A stretch of DNA of 16,054 nt from Nitrospirales bacterium (GTDB taxonomy: Bacteria > Nitrospirota > Nitrospiria > Nitrospirales > UBA8639), in assembly GCA_021604265.1 (NCBI GenBank), contig BQIY01000009.1, positions 1-16,054 of the forward strand. Reading direction: 5' to 3'. The notes beneath the pieces were generated by a model. The model worked only from the letters and a program-made list of their open reading frames with translations. It was not told where the DNA came from and ran no database searches. Within the stretch, counting starts at the first letter, position 1. Every line of letters begins with the position of its first letter. Shown here in pieces: positions 1 to 6,869 of the stretch. Both the position numbers and the translations under genes were made by a program.

Positions 1-948
1 GACGCACAGCGCCACGACGTAGAGGTGCTGCCCGTGCACATCAACCACAGCCAGACGGAGAGCAGCCTGGAGTTCGACACCAAAGCAGTGCCCCGGCTCT
101 ACCAGCAACAGGAACAACAGGCCGACACACGCGTCGACCCGAAGCATGGACCCAAGCTGCGCCTGGGCTTCAACCGCGTAAAAGGCCTCTCGGCCGACGC
201 CGCAGAATGGGTCTACCAGAACCGCCAGCAACGACCCTACGCCAGCGTGCAAGACCTGGTCATCCGCACCGGCATCAACAAGAAAGACCTTGAGGCCCTG
301 GCCGCCGCGGACGTGCTACGCAGCCTAAGCGGCAACCGCCACCAGGCCTTCTGGCAGGCCGCCGGCACCGCGCTGGGCAGCAAGGGCAACAACGCCAGAG
401 CACTCTCTTCAACAAAGGTGGGACAAAGCAACAGCACGAGACAGCTAAGCTTCTATAACAACCCCAACACCGCCAGCGCCATGGATATGGACAACGACTT
501 TGGGAACGATGTACTACTACCCGTACCGGGCGAGGCCTTGGACATCCTCTCCGACTACGACGCCACCGGCCTAACCCTGCGCCGCCACCCCGTCGCGCTG
601 CTGCGGGAGCACCTGGACAACTACCAGGTGTCTACGGCGAAGAATCTGCATGGGTTGGCGACCGAGAGTTTCGCGAAGGTTACCGGGCTCGTTACCAGCA
701 GGCAACGGCCGCAGACGGCTTCGGGGGTGACGTTTCTAACGCTGGAGGATGAGAGTGGGTTTATTAACGTGGTTGTGTGGCCGAAGCTGGGCGAGAGGCA
801 GAGGCCGATTGTAAGGCAGGCTATGTTGATTGGGGTTTTGGGGAAGGTGCAGGTTAGTGAGGGGGTTGTGCATTTGATTGCTAGGGAGTTGGTGGATCTT
901 TCTGGGTGGTTGGGGGAGGGGAGTTTTCGGTCTAGGAATTTTTGTTAG
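1..948 (+). CDS. dnaE2: Error-prone DNA polymerase DnaE2 (ImuC), C-terminal part
   Basis: The reading frame is open from base 1 to the TAG at 946-948, so this is the last 315 residues of a protein that normally has about 1,030-1,070. DnaE2 is the alpha-subunit-like polymerase of the SOS mutasome with ImuA and ImuB, and carries out damage-induced translesion synthesis. Visible are the EVLPVHINHS segment at the entry, a helix-hairpin-helix stretch (GLSADAAEWV to LEALAAADVL, about bases 184-309), the LLPVPGEALDILSDYDATG linker followed by LRRHPVALLREHL, and the OB-fold (FLTLEDESGFINVVVWP, about bases 730-785). The ATG at 25 is internal, not the start. The catalytic PHP and palm parts and any imuA-imuB genes lie upstream, outside the window. 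Codon choice is C-rich up to about base 640 and then becomes strongly G/T-rich to the end, which is unusual inside one gene. Confidence 0.93.
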   Translation, partial: DAQRHDVEVLPVHINHSQTESSLEFDTKAVPRLYQQQEQQADTRVDPKHGPKLRLGFNRVKGLSADAAEWVYQNRQQRPYASVQDLVIRTGINKKDLEALAAADVLRSLSGNRHQAFWQAAGTALGSKGNNARALSSTKVGQSNSTRQLSFYNNPNTASAMDMDNDFGNDVLLPVPGEALDILSDYDATGLTLRRHPVALLREHLDNYQVSTAKNLHGLATESFAKVTGLVTSRQRPQTASGVTFLTLEDESGFINVVVWPKLGERQRPIVRQAMLIGVLGKVQVSEGVVHLIARELVDLSGWLGEGSFRSRNFC

Positions 949-992
949 GTTTGTGGGAAGCCCAAGGATAGCTCGGAAATATCAATTGAACA

Positions 993-1037
993 GGGGGAGG
1001 TCCAAACCACGATTTACCTAAACGTGGTCTGACCCCT
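993..1037. repeat. REP-like palindrome of a second family (CGTGGTCTGACCCC type)
   Basis: An imperfect inverted repeat: the left arm GGGGGAGGTCCAAACCACG pairs with the right arm CGTGGTCTGACCCCT around a short AT-rich loop. The CGTGGTCTGACCCC arm resembles REP-like elements common in Gammaproteobacteria. It lies 44 nt after dnaE2 and exactly at the truncated 5' edge of the DUF6119 remnant. It is unrelated to the GGACACCCAC repeats further on. Confidence 0.7.
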
Positions 1038-1665
1038 AATTCTTCCGAACTTCGATTCAATAGTTCGGTACGACAATGACCTGCCCAACTATAATGACGA
1101 ATCAGAAGGTGCTTACAATAGTCGTGTCGCAGAAAATAAACCGGCTGAATACGTACTAATGGATAAAGACCTTGCTTACGTCCCAGGCGCCGCATGGGGT
1201 GTCGAAATATGTGACCTTTATCGAAATGACAAAGAGTTCATCCATGTTAAGCGATACGGCGGATCGAGCGTGCTAAGCCACTTTTTCAATCAAGGTTTAG
1301 TGTCAGGCGAATTGTTTAGAATGGATTTAGCGTATCGAGTTATTGTGAATGAGAAGCTGCCCGAAGACCGCAAAATAGCCGATCTAAACCGACCTCCTTT
1401 GCCAGGAGAGTATCGAGTTATCTATGCTGTAATAAGCGAGAGTGACGAACCACTCTCAGTGCCATTCTTCTCTAAAATCAGCCTCAAGAATTGTGCTTCT
1501 AGACTTGATTCCATGGGTTATACCACAATGATTGCTAAAGTTTCAGTAGACCAGCAAAGGAGAGTACTTAAGACTTATGCGCCATCGCAAAAAAAATCTA
1601 AGAACAGCATACAACCTGAGTATGAACACTGCCCAAGAGAACCGGAACGAACTATGGTCGTCTAA
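1033..1665 (+). pseudogene. DUF6119 / TIGR04141 sporadically distributed protein, C-terminal remnant
   Basis: The open frame begins just after an in-frame TGA at 1030-1032 and runs about 210 codons to TAA at 1663-1665. The translation carries hallmarks I associate with the C-terminal part of DUF6119/TIGR04141 proteins: LPNYNDESEGAYNSRVA, then VEICDL, the core FIHVKRYGGSSVLSHFFNQG, and VIYAVISESDEPLSVPFFSK. Full-length members are about 500-600 residues, so roughly the first 350 are missing. The first in-frame ATG is at 1159, inside the conserved region and without a convincing ribosome binding site, so a working protein from there is doubtful. The break coincides with the palindrome at 993-1037. 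The family is known for patchy distribution in accessory and defence-type regions, and its biochemical role is not established. AT-rich codon use differs sharply from dnaE2 and suggests transferred DNA. Confidence 0.7.
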
Positions 1666-1684
1666 CCGAGGAGTTTGAGTCCTT

Positions 1685-2053
1685 GTGATCGTGAAAATAT
1701 CGATGGAAAGCGCATTCTCAATTAGGAAAAAGTTCCTAATTGTACTCTCATTGTTAGTACTTTCCGTAACCATTTCTGTGCTTTTCTATTTTGTTCCTGC
1801 TTTAAACCCAACACCAGACCCTCATGATGTTTGGTTTCAAAGAAGCGGCTCTTTCGTAGTAATTATCGCAATATGGGCTGAAACTATATTAATACAGACA
1901 GAAGGTTATATTGATCCCTACAATGAAAAGCATTCTACTTATGACGAAGTGCCCTATGAGTTCAATTTCCATTATGCAAAACTAGAAAAATGGATTTTCT
2001 TTCTGATTTTGGCAGGAACATTAGTTTGGGGCTATGGCGATCTACTATTGTAA
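1685..2053 (+). CDS. Small integral membrane protein of unknown function
   Basis: A protein of 122 residues if read from GTG 1685, which has GAGGAG at 1668-1673, 11 nt upstream; ATG 1703 is an alternative with no good site. Three hydrophobic segments are visible: residues about 17-37, about 54-71 (SGSFVVIIAIWAE) and about 101-121 at the very C-terminus (WIFFLILAGTLVWGYGDLL). Between the second and third lies a polar, acidic, tyrosine-rich loop. It starts 19 nt after the DUF6119 remnant on the same strand and may have been co-transcribed with the intact gene. The WFQRSGS motif before the second helix recalls small island-borne membrane proteins, but I cannot name a family. Codon use is AT-rich, like its neighbours. 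Confidence 0.65.
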   Translation: MIVKISMESAFSIRKKFLIVLSLLVLSVTISVLFYFVPALNPTPDPHDVWFQRSGSFVVIIAIWAETILIQTEGYIDPYNEKHSTYDEVPYEFNFHYAKLEKWIFFLILAGTLVWGYGDLLL

Positions 2054-2206
2054 TGCCCGAAGAATCGCTTTTAATGAATAGGATCAGAGTGGAAATACAG
2101 TAGTCGAATTTTGGAGTCTCCATTTGAATCAATTTTCTCTATTGCGACCCTTTTCCCAAAGCGTTGTCAACGACGAATGTTCAAAATCGCTGAGGAGCAA
2201 TAATCT

Positions 2207-3460
2207 ATGGATTGGAATTACTTTGTAGAGAACGATAAATTTAGACCGAGACGATTGCCGCCCACGAAACATTCGGTAAGAATCAAAGATACAACGGACA
2301 TGTCATCTCTCCGAGATTACATTGATAACTCAATGAGCGTTGAGCAAGCTATCCATGTCTATAAAGCGTGCTTTGACGATTCATACATGTACGAGATAGA
2401 ACTAGAATCATTCGAAGAATGTATCAATAGAAATGGTAATCGCTTCTTGGGCGATCTCGGAAAACTGAAAGGCAACATTGATTTGTTGCTTAGGCTTCTC
2501 AATTGGGATGACGAATTTGACGAAAACGAATGGTTGTACGTTGGCGAACTATTGGGAAAACAGATGGCCAAGCACGGCATAGTCAAATCAAAGGGGACTT
2601 GCGACGATGATGATTGGATTGAATTCCTAAAATCGCAACACACTGCTATAGAACTCATAGCCTTAGGAGAAAAACACTCGCTTTCCTTGAAAGGGAGTAA
2701 AACCAAACTTGCAAAGGTGCTTCTGAGCGCTATCCAAGATGGTATTATCAGGCACGATAAGCCTTATGGTATTCGTCCTGGAAAACACCTTAATGAATGG
2801 TTTCAAGCATTACAACAGAAATATGTGAATGAGATAAAATCGGAGATGGAAGCTTTCCCGTACCCTTTTCATTACATTGCGACAGTCTGGAATGAAGTGA
2901 TTATTGAAAACTCCGAATATGAGACTCTCACGACTTCCGTCAGATCTAACCACTCTACTTATCTTACTAACAAATCAGATCGCATTGAGCTAAACAACAG
3001 CTCTTTACCCGAGTTGCTTGGTACCACTATCGTATCTGGGAATCATTCAGACTCCTCTGTAAGAACACCAAAAGAACACCCTAATGAAGAGATAGGCACA
3101 ACACTTGAATTTGACTACAGATCTTCAGTTGAAGATGAATCAGAAAGGAGAGTTCGTGTTAGAACAGTTTGGTCACGCGGTGACGCCATCTACATGAGTG
3201 GGCATTGTTCATTGAGAGACTCAGAAAGAACCTTTAAGTTGTCCAGAGTCACGAGCGAGATAATTAACGTTGAATCAGGTGAGGTGATCGATCCGAAACT
3301 AATTACAAGCGTTCAAAGCTTAAAACTTTTTCTTAGTGACGAGGGAATCCCTAACCAACATACTAAGGATGACAGAAAACCAATGGGAAAACTATCGAAC
3401 TTCTGGAAGCTAATCCTGGTCTTGATAATCGCATATGTTCTGAGGTTGTATATCAATTGA
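2207..3460 (+). CDS. Membrane-anchored protein with SAP-like and WYL-like segments
   Basis: A 417-residue protein; ATG 2207 is supported by GAGGAG at 2192-2197 with a 9-nt gap. The N-terminal third is acidic and unassigned. Residues about 138-180 (AIELIALGEKHSLSLKGSK then TKLAKVLLSAI) look like a SAP helix-extended-loop-helix segment. Residues about 300-358 (LEFDYRSSVEDESERRVRV, then TVWSRGDAIYMSGHCSLR and RTFKLSRV) look like the WYL/LarC-type ligand-sensing beta barrel common in regulators of defence and accessory loci. Residues about 398-417 form one hydrophobic helix ending in a short basic tail, so the protein is probably a C-tail-anchored inner-membrane protein facing the cytoplasm. A WYL-like fold without a visible helix-turn-helix and with a membrane tail is unusual. 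Both domain calls rest on pattern reading. The function is unknown. Confidence 0.7.
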   Translation: MDWNYFVENDKFRPRRLPPTKHSVRIKDTTDMSSLRDYIDNSMSVEQAIHVYKACFDDSYMYEIELESFEECINRNGNRFLGDLGKLKGNIDLLLRLLNWDDEFDENEWLYVGELLGKQMAKHGIVKSKGTCDDDDWIEFLKSQHTAIELIALGEKHSLSLKGSKTKLAKVLLSAIQDGIIRHDKPYGIRPGKHLNEWFQALQQKYVNEIKSEMEAFPYPFHYIATVWNEVIIENSEYETLTTSVRSNHSTYLTNKSDRIELNNSSLPELLGTTIVSGNHSDSSVRTPKEHPNEEIGTTLEFDYRSSVEDESERRVRVRTVWSRGDAIYMSGHCSLRDSERTFKLSRVTSEIINVESGEVIDPKLITSVQSLKLFLSDEGIPNQHTKDDRKPMGKLSNFWKLILVLIIAYVLRLYIN

Positions 3461-3474
3461 ATTGTCACTGAGAG

Positions 3475-3523
3475 ATAACATTGGACACCCACATTTTGAA
3501 ACCTCGAGACTGTGGATGTCCAA
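3475..3523 (+). repeat. GGACACCCAC hairpin repeat, copy 1
   Basis: ATAACA, then left arm TTGGACACCCACA, loop TTTTGAAACCTCGAGAC, and right arm TGTGGATGTCCAA (one mismatch). TTTTCC follows, so transcribed left to right it could act as a weak intrinsic terminator for the 417-residue gene that ends 14 nt upstream. It lies 36 nt before the next gene start. Confidence 0.85.
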
Positions 3524-3558
3524 TTTTCCTATTTCCCCTCTTTATGGACTAAATCACC

Positions 3559-3990
3559 ATGATATTAGTAGATATAGACGTTATGTATAGTGGTCTAGTA
3601 ATACCCAGCAAAACAGGCGTTACTTACCATGCTCAACACCCCGAGAATGAAAATGCTGTGCATGAGTGTGAAGGCTACTATATACCAACGGAAGCTTGGA
3701 GGATTAACTGGAACTTAGAGTTAATCCCCGCGTTCTTGTATTCAAGGGACTTCGGCCGATTCTATGAGCCTCTTTCTCTGCAAGCGATACTAGCTATAAA
3801 TAAGTCTTTCGAGAAATCTTCTAGTTCGCTTACGAGAGCGTTGTTGGTAGATCAAGAAAAACGTGGAGAATCATATTTAAATTGGATCTACTGCAAGACA
3901 AGAGAAGTAGTATTCCTTGGTGACATCTATATTGAAGGCTCTGTAATTCTAGTCACGCCGCTTCTCAAACAAGATCCTTATTCAGATTAG
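3559..3990 (+). CDS. DUF6210-like protein (copy A)
   Basis: A 143-residue soluble protein. The start at ATG 3559 is the first usable one: an upstream ATG at 3544 meets TAA after two codons, and no strong Shine-Dalgarno sequence is seen. The pattern GLVIPSKTGVTYHAQHP followed by CEGYYIPTEAW, and a C-terminal LNWIYCK with a beta-rich tail, matches the next gene (GIIVPHRTGVSYYY, VEGYYFPHNYW, LKWIHVC), so the two are diverged paralogues. The (L/I)IVP..(T/S)GV.Y...EG(Y/F)..P signature is what I remember of the DUF6210 family, often found beside polymorphic toxin or accessory genes and sometimes suspected to be immunity-like. That family call is tentative. No signal peptide or membrane segment is visible. 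The gene begins 36 nt after a hairpin repeat. Confidence 0.6.
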   Translation: MILVDIDVMYSGLVIPSKTGVTYHAQHPENENAVHECEGYYIPTEAWRINWNLELIPAFLYSRDFGRFYEPLSLQAILAINKSFEKSSSSLTRALLVDQEKRGESYLNWIYCKTREVVFLGDIYIEGSVILVTPLLKQDPYSD

Positions 3991-4109
3991 AGTAGTGACT
4001 CGGTTGTGTAGTAGGAAATAGGTACAGTCCAGCAGGACTTCTAATCTAGCAGCAATCGTATAACTTGTTAACACCTTAGTGCTACTGATACAAACAGGAC
4101 CAATATGGA

Positions 4110-4598
4110 ATGCTGGATTTAGAAAGCAAAAGCAGTGTGAAGATACCTGTAGAAGATACAGGTGACGTTCTTGGTATAATCGTACCCCACCGTACGGGAG
4201 TCTCGTATTACTATAATTTTGACGGTGTTAAGCAAGAAAAAAAACGCGTAGAGGGTTACTATTTTCCTCATAACTATTGGGGGTGGCTTGAGTTGATAGG
4301 GCAATATTACGAAAAACTAGAAGGGGGCATACATGATCCCATGCATGATCTGGCACTGGCCAAGGAAACGAATGAGAGAATACAAGAAGAGAGGAAAGAG
4401 TTTCCTAGTTACCCGTTGTTAGACTTGGAGCAACTAGAGAATACGTCTTTAAAATGGATACACGTATGTATACCCTTTCAAGATATCGGAGTTGGCCCGT
4501 TCTTCGTCTATCCGCATCCTGAAAAATTTGTCGTTGCCGGGGGTAGCATCGAATACTTTGAGAGAGCGCGGAAAGCATGGGCGGGCTTTGAAGGATAA
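4110..4598 (+). CDS. DUF6210-like protein (copy B)
   Basis: A 162-residue soluble protein from ATG 4110, with a weak AGGAC at 4096-4100. The overlapping ATG at 4105 is in another frame and stops after five codons. It is a diverged paralogue of the gene at 3559: the shared blocks are GIIVPHRTGVSYYYNF, VEGYYFPHNYW and LKWIHVC. A longer charged middle (about residues 70-110) accounts for the extra length. The gap to copy A is 119 nt and no repeat separates the two, so they may be one transcription unit or an old tandem duplication. The stop codon TAA (4596-4598) lies inside the conserved ATAACC box of the following repeat. Function unknown; an immunity-like role is only a family-level guess. Confidence 0.6.
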   Translation: MLDLESKSSVKIPVEDTGDVLGIIVPHRTGVSYYYNFDGVKQEKKRVEGYYFPHNYWGWLELIGQYYEKLEGGIHDPMHDLALAKETNERIQEERKEFPSYPLLDLEQLENTSLKWIHVCIPFQDIGVGPFFVYPHPEKFVVAGGSIEYFERARKAWAGFEG

Positions 4599-4642
4599 CC
4601 TTGGACACCCACATTTTGAAATCTCTAAATTGTGGTTGTCCG
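4595..4642 (+). repeat. GGACACCCAC hairpin repeat, copy 2
   Basis: ATAACC, left arm TTGGACACCCACA, loop with TTTTGAAATCTC, right arm TGTGGTTGTCCGG (degenerate). It begins inside the stop codon of the preceding gene, so the gene's end and the repeat's edge coincide. Confidence 0.8.
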
Positions 4643-4661
4643 GTTAGCCCGCCGTTATGTC

Positions 4662-4712
4662 ATGAAGCGTTCAATTGAAAACGATGATTCAGATCTTAGC
4701 TATTGGCTGTGA
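4662..4712 (+). pseudogene. Possible N-terminal fragment of a small SIEnDDSDLxYWL-type protein
   Basis: Frame ATG 4662 to TGA 4710-4712 encodes 16 residues, MKRSIENDDSDLSYWL, and stops. This resembles the start of small acidic proteins that continue with ...R.AAVE.LRR.., which I recall as often paired with nucleotidyltransferase or toxin partners. A diverged echo (KDDSDL then a stop and WYWERT) can be read at about 6192-6235, again after a hairpin repeat. It is too short for certainty, and chance is possible. Confidence 0.25.
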
Positions 4713-4806
4713 AAATATATGCAATCAAAAAAGTTGGACGACTTGGGGGCTGTAAAATGTTTTCGCTGTCCAAACCTATTGCAGTCTTAGCATTCAAAGA
4801 CCATAC

Positions 4807-4818
4807 AGGACACCCACA
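4807..4818 (+). repeat. Half copy of the GGACACCCAC repeat
   Basis: AGGACACCCACA is a left arm without the loop or right arm, 78 nt before the transposase start. It may be a decayed repeat or one end of the RAYT unit. Confidence 0.5.
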
Positions 4819-4896
4819 ATAATCCTCTCATAATTGGCCCTATCTCGATCAATCGCCTATAACTGGAGATACAGGTTTAGTTCAACGGAGGAACTC

Positions 4897-5877
4897 ATGC
4901 CTCAACCACGTTATCGGCTCGTAGATACCCAAACAACGCCGTTCTATCATTGCATCTCTCGTTGTGTGCGCCGTGCTTTTCTGTGTGGCTACGACAAATA
5001 TTCTCGTAAGAATTTCGACCACCGCAAGCAATGGATTCTGGATAGGATCAAAGAGATCACCTCGGTCTTCAGTATCGATGTTTGTGCCTATGCAATTATG
5101 TCCAATCACCTTCATTTAGTGCTACATGTTGATACCAGAAAGGCGCAACTGTGGCCTCCTGAGGTGATCATCGACCAGTGGCTTATGCTTTACAAAGGAC
5201 CGGCTTTTGTTCAGCGCTATGCAGCGGGTGAACAGTTAACACAGTTCGAGTGTGAAGCCCTGGATACCTGGGTAGAAACCATTCGCGGCAGATTGTCAGA
5301 CATCAGTTGGTTTATGCGCTGTCTCAACGAGACTATAGCAAGAATGGCCAACAAAGAAGACGATTGCACAGGGCGTTTTTGGGAGGGGAGATTTAGAAGC
5401 CAGGCACTGCTAGATGAAGCGGCAGTTGTATCCTGTATGGCATATGTTGATCTCAACCCCGTTCGAGCGAAAGTTTGTGAGACTTTGGAGCAGTCGGAAT
5501 TTACATCTATTCAAGAACGATTAAGAACATTTACTGACAATCCCAAGGATTCTGAGCCATGCTGGCTTGCGCCCATGGCAGCCACAAGTAGAGATGATAC
5601 TTGTCCTATCCCAATCTGCTATGAAGACTATCTATCAGTTGTAGATTGGACTGGACGCGCCATTCGAGCTAGCAAGCGTGGTTCTATTCCCCCTGAGGTC
5701 CAGCCTGTTCTCGAAAAATTGGGAATCAACCCCTCTGAGTGGGTAAACCATACTCAATTGATCAGTGCGAATTCAAGAAGGGCAATAGGCTCACTTATTA
5801 ACGTTAAGGCTTTCGCGAAGAGTCTCAATCAAAAGTGGCTAGTCGGGGTAGGCAGCGCCAAGCTGTTTTATAACTAA
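4897..5877 (+). CDS. REP-associated tyrosine transposase (RAYT, Y1/HUH superfamily)
   Basis: A 326-residue protein. The start is set at ATG 4897 because AACGGAGGAACTC places GGAGG 6-7 nt upstream and the protein then begins MPQPRYRLVDTQTTPFYHC, typical of the family; a frame-consistent ATG-like start at 4834 has no such support. The family motif FYHCISRCVRRAFLCG occupies residues about 17-32. The HUH motif is H71-L-H73 in SNHLHLV, and the likely nucleophile is Y183 in AYVDLNPVRAKV. Family members nick and join single-stranded hairpin DNA and are linked to the spread of REP elements. They are usually single-copy residents rather than active insertion sequences. The C-terminal 90 residues (VDWTGRAIRASKRG onward) match the extra domain of this subgroup. 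Hairpin repeats flank it on both sides (4595-4642 and 6060-6119, plus the half copy at 4807), so it is the obvious partner of the array. The frame is intact and no key residue is missing. Confidence 0.92.
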   Translation: MPQPRYRLVDTQTTPFYHCISRCVRRAFLCGYDKYSRKNFDHRKQWILDRIKEITSVFSIDVCAYAIMSNHLHLVLHVDTRKAQLWPPEVIIDQWLMLYKGPAFVQRYAAGEQLTQFECEALDTWVETIRGRLSDISWFMRCLNETIARMANKEDDCTGRFWEGRFRSQALLDEAAVVSCMAYVDLNPVRAKVCETLEQSEFTSIQERLRTFTDNPKDSEPCWLAPMAATSRDDTCPIPICYEDYLSVVDWTGRAIRASKRGSIPPEVQPVLEKLGINPSEWVNHTQLISANSRRAIGSLINVKAFAKSLNQKWLVGVGSAKLFYN

Positions 5878-6059
5878 TTCCTTCTTCCACATTTCCACTT
5901 AATGTGAAAATTCTGAGGTCCCCTTGCATGTGAAATTTCTGGTCGAAATGATGTTGTTAGCTCACCATAAACTGCAAGTATCAACGAGTACCAATATCAA
6001 TACGAACAGAGCTTTTCGGAAACTGCTGAAGGGATGCTTGAGGTTGTCATCAGACGTGG

Positions 6060-6119
6060 ATAACCTTGGGATAACCTTGGACACCCACATTTTGAAACCT
6101 CAAGACTGTGGGTGTCCAA
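6060..6119 (+). repeat. GGACACCCAC hairpin repeat, copy 3, with duplicated entry box
   Basis: ATAACCTTGG occurs twice in tandem (6060-6069 and 6071-6080), followed by perfect arms TTGGACACCCACA (6077-6089) and TGTGGGTGTCCAA (6107-6119). A T5 run follows at 6120-6124, so this is the copy best placed to act as a Rho-independent terminator. Confidence 0.9.
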
Positions 6120-6278
6120 TTTTTCTTCTTAGATTTGTGGCTGGTAAAAGTACAGACAGTGACGCGATTCCATTTTTATAGTTTTGTTCAAAAAGATGAT
6201 TCTGATCTGTAGTGGTATTGGGAACGCACAGATTTAGTGTAATTATTTCTTTGAAAAAGATCGATCTGGTGGTTTAAT

Positions 6279-6302
6279 AAATCCCGTTAATAGGCGGGAT
6301 TT
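6279..6302 (+). terminator. Possible intrinsic terminator hairpin
   Basis: AAATCCCG (6279-6286) and CGGGATTT (6295-6302) form an 8-bp stem with an 8-nt loop. The T run is short and followed by CC. No gene ends close upstream on this strand, so it may be a leftover of lost DNA. Confidence 0.35.
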
Positions 6303-6465
6303 TCCTACGAATGTTATAACGTTACAAATTCAACAACTTAGAAAAGCTAGTAATTCCTGATAACAAGTTATGCTGGTAACCCGCTATTCTGGTTTATAAG
6401 GACGGTGTCCTATAAGCATGGTCTTAAATGTATAGTATCGACCCTTGATCAATATGGAGAAAAAT

Positions 6466-6810
6466 ATGACAACAGACGAGACTGTTATAACCCAAACACT
6501 ACTTAATAACACCTTGGTATTTGCATCACCAGATGCCCCACCGTATCATTTTGTCCCGTTCCAAATCACTTTTTTACCGAACTCAAAAGCAGAGTATATT
6601 TGGGAATTCGGAGGCCACGGCAAGCAGGATGGCGAGTGGTCACAAGATGGTAGTTCCTTTATTTCTACCGTAGCTAATCCGTTTCATGGTCATCCTGGCA
6701 CTATTAGGGTAGATGGGACATTCGACAGCAGGACTGGTAAAGGATCTGGCAAAGTTACGTATCCAGGCGGTGAAGGAATTCCGTTTGTATGTAAAGCTAA
6801 GAATATATAA
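6466..6810 (+). CDS. Small hypothetical protein, glycine- and aromatic-rich
   Basis: A 114-residue protein read from ATG 6466, where GGAGA (6456-6460) sits 5-6 nt upstream; the in-frame ATG at 6454 overlaps that site and is less likely. There is no signal peptide and no membrane segment. The sequence alternates short hydrophobic and polar stretches with many Gly and aromatic residues (FGGHGKQDGEWSQDGSSF, FHGHPGTIRVDGTF, GKGSGKVTYPGGEGIPF), which suggests a small beta-barrel or beta-sandwich, possibly lipocalin-like in outline. I do not recognise a family. It occupies its own interval between two hairpin repeats (6060-6119 and 6820-6868), consistent with an accessory cassette-like gene. A chance open frame is unlikely given the good ribosome binding site and natural composition. 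Confidence 0.6.
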   Translation: MTTDETVITQTLLNNTLVFASPDAPPYHFVPFQITFLPNSKAEYIWEFGGHGKQDGEWSQDGSSFISTVANPFHGHPGTIRVDGTFDSRTGKGSGKVTYPGGEGIPFVCKAKNI

Positions 6811-6819
6811 TTAATAGGT

Positions 6820-6868
6820 ATAACCTTGGACACCCACATTTTGAAATCTCAAGGCTGTGGGTGTCCAA
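6820..6868 (+). repeat. GGACACCCAC hairpin repeat, copy 4
   Basis: ATAACC then perfect arms TTGGACACCCACA (6826-6838) and TGTGGGTGTCCAA (6856-6868), loop TTTTGAAATCTCAAGGC. It lies 9 nt after the stop of the 6466 gene. The IS110 fragment begins directly after its right arm. Confidence 0.9.
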
Positions 6869-6869
6869 T

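Larger units (their letters stand above)
5878..6465. other. Long intergenic stretch between RAYT and the 6466 gene
   Basis: There is no convincing gene. The open frame across 5924-6181 is built partly from the repeat itself and has no ribosome binding site. Contents: a weak hairpin CACATT/AATGTG (5888-5906) just after RAYT, hairpin repeat copy 3 (6060-6119), a faint second trace of the DDSDL fragment (about 6192-6235), a terminator-like hairpin (6279-6302), overlapping small palindromes GTTATAAC (6313-6320) and TAACGTTA (6317-6324), ATAAC-AA-GTTAT (6360-6371), and AGGAC-GGT-GTCCT (about 6400-6412). Confidence 0.6.

Noticed and set aside
4595..4660. Integron attC site ending in GCCGTTATG after repeat copy 2
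   Set aside because: The 3' core looks vaguely attC-like, but I find no complementary RYYYAAC partner at the proper distance, the GGACACCCAC hairpin does not follow attC architecture, and no integrase is visible.
5924..6181. Open frame of 85 codons after RAYT
   Set aside because: It lacks a ribosome binding site, its second half is the translated hairpin repeat, and its composition is not gene-like.
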